DNA from: Morinoia aosen
Taxonomy: Eukaryota; Arthropoda; Malacostraca; Amphipoda; Talitridae
Direction of reading: 5' to 3'
Assembly: GCA_030386875.1 (NCBI GenBank)
Contig: CM059557.1
Coordinates: forward strand, 57,428,514-57,492,513
Length of the DNA stretch: 64,000 bases
In this document: positions 52,486 through 64,000 of the stretch, one piece after another
How the letters are laid out: every line of letters starts with the position of its first letter
Position numbering within the stretch: the first letter of the stretch is position 1
The notes under the pieces: generated by a model
What the model was told of the DNA's origin: nothing
Seen by the model: the letters and a program-made list of their open reading frames with translations, nothing else
The model's database searches: none
Made by a program: the position numbers and the translations under genes

Positions 52486-55400
52486 GGGTGTGGACTGGAA
52501 GGAATAATCTCTTCATTTGACTGTCATTTGGAGGGCACAATGCGTCATTGCCTATGTTAAATTATATGGTGCATGGCTTTGGGTGATTTACGTATGGAGA
52601 TTATTCGTGGTCGCATTTTGCACTATGGTATAGTCATTTTAAGTCGCTTACGTTAAACTGTTAAAATGACCACAAGAATCACGATGAATATTTAAATCAC
52701 GTTTTAATTATAGGTCTCTGCGACATCATGGACTCACTTTCAGAACTGCGTGTAAAAATTTGTGCACATTTTAACGGTATTGTAATTAAAGTTTATTTTT
52801 AACTTTTTAATTGTCTACTTCCGATATAATTAAATGTCTTAAATTCTTGTTCACGTCTCTCTGATACAGGCCCGCAAGAGTAATTAAAATTAATTTAGTT
52901 TATTTTGAGTAAAATTTGAAGCGCATTTTGCAGTTCTCAGCGCTATGTTAACGAAGCAGAAAACTTCTATACGAGATACGAATAAACACTTCTCAATTTC
53001 TAAAACTACTGATCAAATTTTTCAAATTTTAGTTAAAACGGGAAAAATTATTTGGATCGTACATACTCATAAACAGCTTTTTGGACATAGGATAAGGATA
53101 TTACAGATGGAATATAGAGAATAGTAGTAGATTTTAAATTATTAAAACTCTACACTATCGGAATTTACTCTAATAACCGCCGCTTATATATATGCATGGT
53201 TCTCCCGAACGCTAAATGCACTACACGAACGAATTCATGAGCTTCTCTGTCTCTTATGAATTAAAGCAAGATCGATAAGCCATCAGTTTTACTCATTTCA
53301 TTTATGTAACCTTGTACGAAAACAGATAGTTCTGACAAATTGTTCTAGTGAATTGAATATCGCCAACGAATGAGAGTCTCAATACAAAACTGATTAGTGT
53401 AAACGTGTAAATTCTCAAGATTGGAGTCATATAGAAGAAAGTACGTGTGTTAGAATAAATTTATTGTTACAATTGCTGTCATGATTAAGAGTAAGTAACA
53501 CAAAATAAAATATTTGAGGCTGCGTACCATCCCGATGAAGAGTTAGTAACATAAAACAGTGTCCGGTCCATCCATATCGTTTTAAGAGCAAAATTATAGC
53601 AAGTGTCGCGTTAAGAGCATTTCATACCTGCAATTTATAGTGAATGCGAGTATTTAACAAGTTTAGTTGACTAAATAAAATTACCGCTCGACCTGGATGA
53701 CGAAGTGCTTCACTTCAAACGTAGTTGAGCTCACATGCAGACGAAGGGACTTGGATTTTCACCCCTGGCTTCTGTTGGTTAGTTCATTGACGTTTGTAGC
53801 ACAGTCGCTCTGGCCATATGATTTAATGATATAAGTTATTAGGTTCAGACAATATCATGATTGAAGTATTGGTGTGCTTTTTCAAAATAACCCTGAAATT
53901 TTCTGCGCTCAGAGAATTCAATAAATAAACCATATGAAGTGTATATATTTTTATGAACCGATTAAATGATCTCTGGCTGTGTAAATCAATGCTCCAGGTA
54001 TTTCTTCTATTGAAATTTAGCGATGAAGATAGATCGTCTTTCACCACTCAGTGACCCATGTAGATATATTTTTGTAATTTAATAATTCGAGTGAATATTC
54101 TTTCACAGTTCAATGATTTCTAAAATTTGTGCATGTATGTAAAATTTGACCACTCGTGTCACGGACACAGCTCAGGTTCCTGTTTTACGTTATGGAGCTA
54201 AACCTATTTTCCGAATGAAATCGAAGATTTGCCGTCGACTTGAATTAACTTAGAATATTGTTAGGCACTAAAGCTTAAAGAGGGTCATTAGCAAATACCC
54301 TATATTTAATTAAACTTATTTAGGAAGGGTTCGGTAAATTTTTATCGGCTGGCTTCATTTAATTGTAGTGGCAGTAATGCTATCCGTGAAGTAAAAACGT
54401 TTTGATAATCCCTAATGATAAAAAGAATCCCTCTCTTCTTCAGGTACACATGAAACATACATTTGAAATGTTTTATGATTGTTGTAGTATTGCAGTAAAG
54501 AAATCAAAATATTACAGAAAATTAAGCCTAAATGTTACAATTAAGTAGTTCAGTTGAAATTAGATGGGCAAGTTACAAATGACGGCAGTAAAAAACACGT
54601 ACCACACACAAGTATTCAAATATGGATTATAGACAGTTCGCAAACGTTACATGCTCTAGTTAAAATTTCACGTTATTCATAGAGCGAGATTTGACTTGAA
54701 AATAATTCACTGCTAATGAAATTGCGTTGGAAATTTGCAGGTTTAATTCGCAGCCTGTACTTCCTGAACGGGCAAGTGATTAGCTCCGTAATATCACAAT
54801 GACTTTTTGTACCGGACGTCCTGTCGGCAGCAGCACGTGTTCCTGATATTCCAGTCAGTTCCCGGCGTGCAGTGGGCCACCTGCCGCATTCCCGACCAAT
54901 GAGCGCCCACCTCCAGCACACGCAACCAATCGCGGGCCGCGGTTGCTGGGGCAGATGCTGCTCTTCTCTCCTCTTTATTGTGTGTTTCTGAAGCCCACAT
55001 ATGTGGGTATCCCGGCTCTTATTTATGCCTGTGGTAGCGTACACGGGTACCGGCATGTGTGTCTTCTGTACAGAAATGTATTTCTTCAAAGTGTGCATTA
55101 ATTTATTCAAAACAAACTCAATTTTATCATACACCCTCTGAAGTTCTCCACAAAAACTGCCCGAAACCCTAAACGAGAAGTTATGTTTCAGGTCCTCATG
55201 CGTACATGATGTCATTGAAGTTCCATCTGGTAGTCATATTATACAACTTATTCGTGATGAGTATAGAAAATACAGGCACGTTTTTACGTGACAGACCATG
55301 ACGTGAGCACCTGCCATGCGTGGGAATCTGCATCTTTCTTCTGAATAGGTGGCGCTAGGCTGTGCCGGCTGGTCGGTCTTATGGACCACCGCTCCGCAGG

Positions 55401-58400
55401 CAGGGTACAATGGTGCTTTGTGGTGCTCTTTTGTGCCCGCGTAGTACTACGCTGGAGTATTACTACGGAGGATAGTACTATGAATGATAATACAGTGAAA
55501 CGTGTTTTTTCGATGCAAAACGCGTAGTACGATGAAATCGAGGCTGTATAAAGGTGATATCGGGAAATGTAGAAAGTTATTCTAAACTTTACAAACGCTA
55601 CTGAAGATAGGAGTAGTCATGAGTTACTAATGATCCTGAATTTACTTTTATATGTGTTATAAATATTAACCGAAACCGATCGCTGCCTGGAAGATTTTCC
55701 AGTAACACTAACAATCAGAGGGAAAATTTCTCTACATAGAAATGTTTATATTTAACAGTAACATATACTGAGAATTCCCACACAAAGCCTTGCATAGTGC
55801 AGATGACAGATGGTTGACAATTGTATCCTGCAGCACGATCTTGTTCGGAAATTTATCAGATAACCTTAACACACATGAAGTTTATGTGACACTTGAACTC
55901 ACTTCAAACTTAATACAGATCGCATTACACAAGACCATTAAACACATCTTATTAAGGCGTAGCTCTGCCGCGCGCATGGCAGTTTAATCTTTTAACGCAA
56001 ATGTCAACCCAAACCGTGAATCCTGAAGACGAGACACGAGAGCCGTTCAGTTATTGAGCTCACAGGTGATTTTTTAACGCTAATAACCAGCGCACAGCAT
56101 ACATGGTCAGTCGCGCTTATGTGCGGCATAATAGCGCTGGACCGGGCCTTCAGGGGCCCAGTCACCTGTTAAAATCGCCTTCAAAAACACTTATACAAGC
56201 CTTTCTTCGGCTTCGTGAAAGGCTCACAAGGAAAATCCATATTAATCTCTCGCTTGATCTTGCGCTGGAGAATGGGTTTTGCTGCTCTCTACAGTTGTGA
56301 TTGATAGAAGAAAGTGGTGCGGTTATTAATGGCCTCATCAATGGGACCGTGACCACTGAATGTGCCACCAGGAGTTGTTTAAGCTCTAGGTTCTATTATA
56401 TACCTCGATATGCACACCAGATTAATGTATTAGTCTAAAAGTTTCTTGCTTGCTCAGTACAAAGATTTGTGCTCATTATATATTTGGTTGATGAACTTAC
56501 AGCAGATGCTGTTTAGATGAACTAACAGAAGAGAGTTGCATCCCAGTGGCGTTTGACTTCAATTTTTATTAAGCCCTTAATTTATGATAGCATGTAGTTA
56601 GAGATAACCTCTTTCATTTGTTTTCAAAAAAATATAATAAAAATTTCTTCAACTTTTTACTCTGAAAAACGGAAAACAGAACAAGTAACCGAATAACCCT
56701 GCGCGTATAATTTTAACGTGCTTGCTGACGTGGCCTACTATAAACCAATGAGGCAAGCAACACACTTGTGAGCGCTACATGAATTTTAAAAACAGGATTC
56801 TTTACTCTCTTCCAGTATTTAGGAATTAATCAATCACATACACCTCTCAATGTGTGCGTCAGCAATTAACACACACACACTCAATCGCATGAATTATTTT
56901 TAGTTAACCTCGTTTCATTTCGGTGCAAAAATCTGTTCGGACAATTTCAATCAAAATTTCTCATCATGAAACGAATTCTAATGATAATATCAATATCATC
57001 TTAGATTAATTTTTTACAATTCAAGCGCTCAATGTTTCTGCTTTTATGAAAGATTGAACTAAGCTTAATTTGAAATAAAGACGAAACGAATTAAGCTGCC
57101 GCGCAGAAGTGTCCGCATGCAACGCCTTCGTCAGATCTTTGATGGGACAGCAAATCGATTTTTGAACAGCGGCCGAGAGCCGCCCTCCAATATGCTCCGT
57201 CACTCCCATGAGTTCATTCGCCGGAACTGGACGCAAATAAGAGGCGCACGAGCAAAGTTTTATTAGTCCAGCATCAAGGTGCTCATGGATTTTATTGCCT
57301 TCTCTTGAAGTCCTGCAAAATTTTTAATTTAGCCAGATCAATGTTCAGTGTTGCTGTCGCAAAATTACGAAATGTCGCTTCTCGGTGACACCCAACCAGC
57401 GGATGCGCGCGCTTTATTGACGCGAAACTGGCCTTCAGTCGCGGGAAATGCACGCTGCTTCAAAGGATAATGTGTTCATGCAGTGCTGCGTGACAGCGTT
57501 GATTGGGCCATGCAAACTCTTGCGACAGGAAATTGTTGGAATAATTGTTGGAAGTGATTTATGTGCATTAAAAATCCACTCAGCTTCGCGAGACGTACTT
57601 TTTGGACAGTTTTTGTATACATGTGGCGTTTTCATAATAGACGACACATTTAATGAATGTGATGATTATCAAGAAATACTCTAACATTTTGAATTTCTCA
57701 TTGTATTCAATATACGAATTCTCTAGCGCCTTCCTCCGTCGACCTCCGACGTCGCAAAGATATACGCTGCGCTCAGAAATTTCATGCAGAAGAGTAGCTT
57801 TTAAATATTTACTTCGGAGAAAATCTATTTTTATGCCAAGTTAATTTTCGAAAATATACTTGTGCTTCAAATCTACTTTCACTACTCATGTTTTTTTCTA
57901 ATTCTGCTTCTGATTCAAGTTCGATCATCGGAGAATAAGCCCCGACTTTGCAATCGGCTATTACATTAATGACCGTAAAATAAAATCTGAATGATGTCAT
58001 GCATGAAATCAAATTCACTTTACAACTAAGCCTCGAGCAAACAAACGCCTCCTGTGTGTCTTTTTGCCGAGTTGTAGCATTGCGGTAACCGATGAAATAT
58101 TAAAAATTATTAAATATCCGATTATCTTAAAGAATTTGAATGCCATACCCATGTTCCCTGCATCCCACTTATGTAACGTGGAAAAAATACCCCTTCATCT
58201 TGCTCGAGTGTTCTTTCCCTAACGAAGTATAGACACGAGAGTGCTCGCGTCGAATCGCCTGAGTTGTAAAGGCTCGGGCACCTCTCTGGACCGCCTGTCG
58301 TTTCCTACCTGCGTCGCGCTCGCGCCTCAACGGCTGTTTGTGTCTTGCGGCGCCGCACTTGTGCGCTTCCTGGGGCTTTTCTTGTGCGTGCCTTGCGGTT

Positions 58401-58739
58401 ACTACACGCCTTCTTCCGCTCCAGCGACCATTTAACAGCTCCAGACTGGGTGCCGGAGTTAAAGGGACACACAAGGAGCCTTCCGATGTGCCCGCGTCTG
58501 GGGCGTCAAGTCAGCCAGCTGTTTGAGAACACAGCGAGCGAAAGTTACCGTTCTTAGTAGTATTATGAAAGAATTAAAGAAATAATGAACAAGTAATCGT
58601 TAAAATAATGCAGACCGCATAAAGTCGTACTGTTGCAACAAAAAAACTTAAACACGATTTACGAGGCGAATGATTTAACCTGACGTCTTCCGTCACGAAC
58701 CTTTCTTTCAGTCTTTTCTTCAATGTTAATATGTGGCCA
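52486..58739. other. intergenic, no gene recognised
   Basis: The longest repeat-free stretch. The largest frame is 180 codons on the minus strand (54673-55215), crossing a GC-rich patch at 54820-54960. It has no recognised domain and is treated as unproven. Another GC-rich patch lies at 58220-58500. Short CA runs occur near 56868. Confidence 0.5.
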
Positions 58740-58744
58740 TTCTA

Positions 58745-59035
58745 CCACATGTCACGTGTCATTGGAGTTGGACAAGTGGTGGAATGGCCACCACGGTGTC
58801 CCAACCTGACCCTTGCGATTTCTTTCTCTCGAGTTATTTTAAAAATAAAGTCTATGAAATACCTCCAATTAACTGGCATACGAGAGCGTATCATCCACAA
58901 TGTTAACGAGCATAAAGACAGCCGTGAAATGAATCGGAAATCGATACGAGCAATGAGAGACCGATGCCAAAAGTGTTTTGCGTGCAACGGTAGCCATTGG
59001 TTTGAAGAAATGAACTTATAGGGACTGGAATTTAA
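58745..59035 (+). pseudogene. C-terminal third of a DDE transposase, decayed
   Basis: VIGVGQVVEWPPRCPNLTLA matches the family block W-I-G-R-G-G-P-V-E-W-P-P-R-S-P-D-L-T-P in order. Further on come IRERIIHNVNEH and RCQKCFACNGSHWFE, the usual end of these proteins. The catalytic Asp of PRSPDLTP is Asn here (PRCPNLTL). The FFLWG block has become ISFSRV. Everything N-terminal is missing. A possible 3' terminus, gtacaacgccctgtac, lies at about 59343. Confidence 0.75.
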
Positions 59036-59609
59036 AATTGTGTTGTTATTGAAAATAAATGTTTTCCTTTTAAAAATTGCTGTTCTTTGTATTTTTCATA
59101 TTTTGATATTCAGCTCTATTCAAGCAAATGAAGTTAGTGATTACGTTTTTAAAGACCCATTTGCGCAGTGGGCAAAAAAGAACAGTCTTACTTTCTGCAT
59201 AAGAGTTCATAAACTGTAACTATGACAAAAAAAATTTTAATTAGTAAGAGTAGATATTTCATGCTTCAAAATTAGACTAAGTTCAAGTACTTACTATCCA
59301 TACTTAATGAGTAATGAATATTTGAAAATTAAAAAACTTTTTTGTACAACGCCCTGTACTATAGAAACTAAAAAGGCTTGTTTTTTATACCGAGTGCAGC
59401 AGAAGCGATTGAGCAGTTTTGAAGGTTCACTGTTTAGGGGGATGGGGGAGAGGCAGATGCACGATACCTCGTTCTTTTCCACCGCGTGCAGTTACTTTGA
59501 GAATATCCAACGTGAAAAAGATTCTGCACATGTATTTGAGTCTCTATCCCTATAAAATAATGATGGCTCAATAATTTACCCAAACAAATTATGCAAAACC
59601 CCAAAATCT

Positions 59610-60222
59610 GTGAGAGCAAATGCTCGATGAGTGGTGTCAATAATCAAAATTTTTGCTACTGGGCACTAAATAACCCCCGACTTATCCAGGAAACTAAGCT
59701 ACGTTCCCCTAAACTAACGGTGTGGTGTACCGTATTATGGTTTGGTGTTATAGGCCCATACTTCTTTGAGGAGGAAGGGATGATCACCGTGACCGTAACT
59801 TCTGAACGTTACGTCACTATGTTGTACAGTTTTGTGCAGCCCTAAATTGAAGAGATTCTTGAGAAAGAGGGTTTGGGGGACTAAGGGTTCCAACAGGATG
59901 AGGCTACAAGCCACACAGCTCGAAATTCACTCACTGTTTTGCGAAGAATGTTTCGTGGACGACTGGTCTCTCTAAGGAGTGATTTAGGGTGGCCTTCGAA
60001 GTCACCTATTTTGAACATTTGAAGTTCCTATACGTGTAGATATCTGAAAGTAAAGGTATTTAAACGGCACCCTCACACCCTACCAGAGCTGAGGGAGCGA
60101 AATGTTGAAGTCAACGCCATACCACGTAATGTATATATGTGTGAATAGCTGTGCAAAGCTTTATAGACCGACTCCACCAGTGTTGCTTATAATGGCCGCT
60201 ATCTTGAGGACATTATTTTCAT
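59610..60222 (+). pseudogene. second DDE transposase, central and C-terminal parts, decayed
   Basis: In order it shows: MSGVNNQNFCYWALNNPRLI, LRSPKLTVWC, GVIGPYFFEEEG, VTVTSERYVTMLYSFVQP, a stop, FQQDEATSHTARN with the second catalytic Asp, RLVSLRSDLGWPSKSPIL where the third Asp is lost, LKVKVFKRHPHTLPELRER, and finally NGRYLEDIIFIT before a natural-looking stop at about 60220. Several frameshifts and stops separate the blocks. The block sequence is that of arthropod IS630-Tc1-mariner-like transposases. It is a different subfamily from the copy at 58745-59035 because the tails differ. Confidence 0.82.
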
Positions 60223-61879
60223 AACTTAATGATTATAAATGTTAACTACCGCTAACTTCGAGTATGATAACATTTCATCTCTATATACTCCTATCAAAAT
60301 TTTATAACTTTTCAAAATTGCTGAATAGGTTCTGCCGCACCCAGTATAAGGAAGGGCCTAAGGAATGTTAATTTTTTTGTCTTTTGCAAATGGAGTAACT
60401 CTTTTATAAAACGGCTCCCGTAAATGCCACAATGGAATTTCCAATAAATATGCTACAGCCCCACGCACTTTCCAACGTGGTGCCGATTACTGCGGCAGGA
60501 AAAGAGCGCATGTGTTCCGCTCCAGCGAAAGTGACCTAACAAATTTCGGTTTCTTTTGTTGCAAAAGCTGAACTGCAGCCAGACTCTTCATGGTCAGCTG
60601 CGATCGATGACCTGCGGTAGATCAACCAACATCTGCGCCGCACTCCATAACAAGCGGCTCAGGAATACCAGGCACCGGTAGCAACAACCCAACACTTGCA
60701 TGCTATCGGGGCCAAGGACCTCATTTGTGGTCTGGTATAAGTGAAATACGAGACACACGCGCCTCTGGTCTCAGACAAGTGATGAGTGAGTCACTCGCGC
60801 AGACTGCACCTTTTGATTCGCGAAACTCATTAATTTCTTGGGCTATTTTACCCGCATTTTTACGGATAGAGCTCCAAATTTGATAAATGTGTACATTCAT
60901 TTATTATCTGGCACTAGTCCACCCCCCTTTATTTGAAATAGAAAAGAGGGCGAAATGAGAGAAAGGCCGTAAGAAATAAAAAAATACAATCTCTCTAGAG
61001 CTGATGAGGCGGCGTGAACACGGCCCGTCAAAATATATAGGGCTGGAGCTTGTATCACATGTAGATACGCTCATCACACACTTTCGGCTGGCTTCGGACA
61101 GACCGACCGACGGACGGACGCGGCTCTTATTATAGTATAGATTTTTGCGTGGAGACTTTGAGACTTCGAGCACTCAAGGTATTCGTGAGATCACGCACGT
61201 TTCCTTACAAAGGAGATCTTTGCTTGACTCAAAAGCATTTCATTCCATACGACGATGCATGAGCTTCAAAACTAGCAAATAATTGGACTGTTATTAAAAT
61301 CGGTAGCCAAGATACAGTATCATTTATCTTGTTCCTTCTGGTACCGCATCGTGTTCATGAGACTCATGTTTACATTAATTTGAATAAAGCTAATACGTAA
61401 TGTAAGGCTTGTTCAGTTAGTCCAAGCGAGATGATATAGCGAACATTCATCAATATAATACATCAGAGTTAGTCGGTTGCGGTACTTGCTTGCTTGCCTG
61501 TTTGCTTGGTTGTTTGGTATCCCAATCACTCTGCTGCGATGTGGACGCATGAACACTGTATGTAAGTAATGAATGCAAATTTGTGTATTTCCACCTCTAT
61601 TTACATTGCTTGCAATTTATTTGAGAGTAATCCCTACTCAAAAATGGAGGAATCAAGAGTAAACCACACACACGTAAAAAAATTTATTCAAAAATAGTTT
61701 TAACGAATGAAACATTACGTCAACTTTATAATAATTCCATCATGTTTGATGGCCCGGTCTTGCATATTTATAAGTGGAGGAATGAGTTAGTTTCTTCCTA
61801 TGACTCAGCACGGGAATAATTAATTTGAGCACAATTGCATGAGAGCCAGGAGGTGAAATGCGTACGAAAGATAAGGAAT
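60223..61879. other. 3' end of the fossil transposon, then intergenic
   Basis: A likely element terminus, ctgccgcacccagtat, lies at about 60332-60350. A short GACG-type run (gaccgaccgacggacggacg) is at 61102-61121, followed by tcttattatagtatagat. No gene recognised. Confidence 0.4.
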
Positions 61880-62085
61880 GAGAAGCGGAAGGCATAAGAA
61901 GCACAAGGTATGAGAAGCGGAAGGCAAAAGAAGCCGAAGGCAAAAGAAGCAGAAGGCTTGAGAAGCAGAAGGCATGAGAAGCAAATGGCAAAAGAAGAAG
62001 AAGGCTTGAGAAGCAGAAGGCATGAGAAGCAAATGACAAAAGAAGAAGAAGGCTTGAGAAGCAGAACGCGTGAAAAGCAACATTT
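61880..62085. repeat. 16-bp purine-rich repeat, about 13 copies
   Basis: The unit is gagaagcagaaggcat with variants ending ggcaa, ggctt and tgacaa. In the second half the units follow a 48-base three-unit cycle (…ggctt, …ggcat, caaatggcaa). The plus strand is almost all purine. Open frames here (leucine- and phenylalanine-rich on the minus strand) are read-through. Confidence 0.9.
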
Positions 62086-64000
62086 ACACGACACAAAAAG
62101 CATGCGAAGCCGATGGGAGAAGCTGAATACTTGCACGCAAGTGAGAGGTGAAGATCCTCCAGCTGCTGCATGCGGGCGTGCTGCAACGCTGCACGTCTTG
62201 CTGCTGCCTCACTGAGTTCACAGCATTGCAGCGCATGTGGTGATGCAGAGTAACCGCACTCTCATGCACCTACCATTGAACGCAGCAGAAAAAGCTGTAC
62301 AATTCTAACATTGCACGCCGCAACAAAGCGGTGCGGCTATGACAAAACGTCTTCACAATTGAGGAACTGAAGGGTTGAGGCGTTGCCCTCTGCTTTATAA
62401 GTAGGCACCCGACCCAACAGATGTGCGTAAAGCATGAATTAGATTAGCTGTAGTAAGTTGTCGATAACACCTGGGCAGTGTGACTGCATGCATTACCATC
62501 GCTCTGGAGTTTGGGTATTTCTGGAGGCCGGCACAAATAGACATTTTGTGGCACTCAGAGATACCATAACGTGGCATTGTGAATCTTATTGTATTGAGAC
62601 ACCTCGTGCCTGTAATTGTGACGTGACACGCCTGCGTCTTTTTGTGACCTCATACACCGCACGTTAAACACCCAAGTTCCGTCGGCCCACGGAATGCTTA
62701 TGGAAAGAAGAATAAGAAGACAATTCACCACAGAGAGCCCACAGACAGGAAAAGATGTCTGACTAACACAAAGTTCTCAGAAAAAGAGCAAAGGATGGTA
62801 AAATCGAGATGACTGGCGAGAAAGATGTAGAAAGTAGCCAAGTACGCTGCAGGGGTTGCAATGCCGCGTGTCACGCTGCAGCTCCAAGACTCGAGCACCC
62901 AAGGAGTCCCGGCAGACTCCTGCATCGCGGCGGAGTTGGTGTCTAATTTCTCCTGTGATCAGAAACAAGAGGCAAAAATGAGCAGGAAGCTCCATCTGCC
63001 TCCTCGAGAGGCTTCTCTTTCCTGGAGCCTCCGTCGCCGGCATCGATTACCTGTGATGAACTCCACGTGATCTGGTGCTGGTGCATCGCGTGTATTCCAC
63101 GTGGTCTGGTGCTGGTGTATCGCGTGTACTCCACGTCATTGTACATAGCGAGTACACAGGGAGATAAAGGACTGCATTACGTGTACACCAAATGCACGTC
63201 TCCTGACGTCCTGTACTTCTGTGTAATGTGTAACGTCTGCACGCCGTTGGCTAATTTCTTCAAACAAGTAAAATTCACAACATCTTTCTTCGTTCGGCTT
63301 CAGCAAACTGTCATTTACTTCAACTGTGATACTTTTCCGTTATTTCTAGAGAGAAAGAAAACTTTGGTAACAATAAGTTCACAAAATTGAAGCGAAAATT
63401 GAATATTGAAGTAATGTTTTTTCATTACCTGATTTCAGTATTATTTCACATGCCAGGCTTCCATGTGAGCCCATTTGTTCAGTTGTAGACGTGCAACATG
63501 TGGTCTACCAATAATGGCAATTAAGGTATTATGTCAAATAAATTACGGACAAGACCTCTCACCTCTGCGAGAACATTCGATAAACGCACGAGCATGCGAC
63601 TCAAGAGATCCTACGTAGAAGAATATAAGCTCATCCTCGCCTCTGATTTGCGCACTAACTTTTAACTCTTTTTTCAGAGGAGCTCGCTGTGCTACGATCT
63701 CAAACCCTGAAGCTGGAGGCGTTTCAAAAAGTTTCACTGCCGTGGCACGAAATCAATTTTTACTTGAGGCTTTCACAATGAATTTCTGTGCATCTGAGGA
63801 CGTCTACACGAGCTAGATTGTGAACCAACTAACGTCGGCGATGAGGTATATAATTCAACTTAACTTTCAAGTCGACACGGTCACGCGGCGCGCTGGTTAA
63901 AAGTTGAAATTTTTCTAGTAAAATTTATGCACAATAAGCAGTCATAATATGGGTGAATTGTTAGGTTAGTAGTTCCAGGAGGGCTAAAATTTTTATGAAA
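62086..64000. other. intergenic, small duplication at 63062-63132
   Basis: No gene recognised. Two copies of a ~34-base unit, ccacgtgatctggtgctggt plus catcgcgtgtat, lie at 63062-63132, with a partial third copy ending at about 63150. Confidence 0.5.

Noticed and set aside
60995-61010. Another hammerhead-like start (ctgatgaggcgg)
   Set aside because: No GAAA half at a suitable distance.

Overview
This window looks like a stretch of a large, repeat-rich animal genome, most probably an arthropod. That rests on the mobile elements: a non-LTR retrotransposon with arthropod-style zinc knuckles, long-TIR Tc1 copies, a deleted mariner, decayed DDE transposases of the PRSPDLTPLDFFLWG type, and a Penelope-like element with a GIY-YIG domain. 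The species cannot be named. I found no host protein-coding gene, rRNA or true tRNA that I could defend. Most long open frames are read-through of minisatellites; the rest belong to mobile elements.

Layout. 2.0-3.4 kb: 30-bp minisatellite (about 47 copies). 3.7-5.4 kb: Tc1-like element, copy 1. 9.6-11.1 kb: 37-bp minisatellite. 16.7-18.25 kb: 23-bp G-rich minisatellite in two domains. 18.4-18.8 kb: decayed transposase tail and terminus. 18.9-19.8 kb: pyrimidine tract, then a TG-rich degenerate repeat with a conserved core. 22.25-22.97 kb: Penelope fragment between inverted repeats. 23.5-24.6 kb: a second, unrelated 37-bp minisatellite. 25.3-26.45 kb: fold-back element abutting an internally deleted mariner.

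29.0-36.6 kb is the best-resolved structure. A 33-bp minisatellite is split by a ~6.1 kb non-LTR retrotransposon on the minus strand, with an 11-bp direct repeat at the two junctions. The element has a broken ORF1, an endonuclease/reverse transcriptase ORF2 interrupted by one stop codon, and a long structured 3' region. 39.8-42.0 kb holds Tc1 copy 2, inverted relative to copy 1 and carrying its own nested insertion. 44.06-44.25 kb: small hAT-like element. 45.6-47.76 kb: Penelope-like element with an uninterrupted 559-codon frame and a hammerhead-ribozyme-like core downstream. 48.1-48.3 kb: short 60-bp repeat. 48.95-49.24 kb: tRNA-derived SINE. 51.85-52.49 kb: internally deleted DDE transposon. 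58.7-60.35 kb: two further decayed DDE transposases. 61.9-62.1 kb: 16-bp purine-rich repeat.

How the parts work together: there is no pathway or operon here. The window records successive insertion, nesting, internal deletion and tandem-repeat expansion. Only the Penelope frame and the retrotransposon reverse transcriptase domain look reasonably young. Coordinates of repeats and decayed elements were set by eye and are good to roughly 5-20 bases unless a junction is stated.
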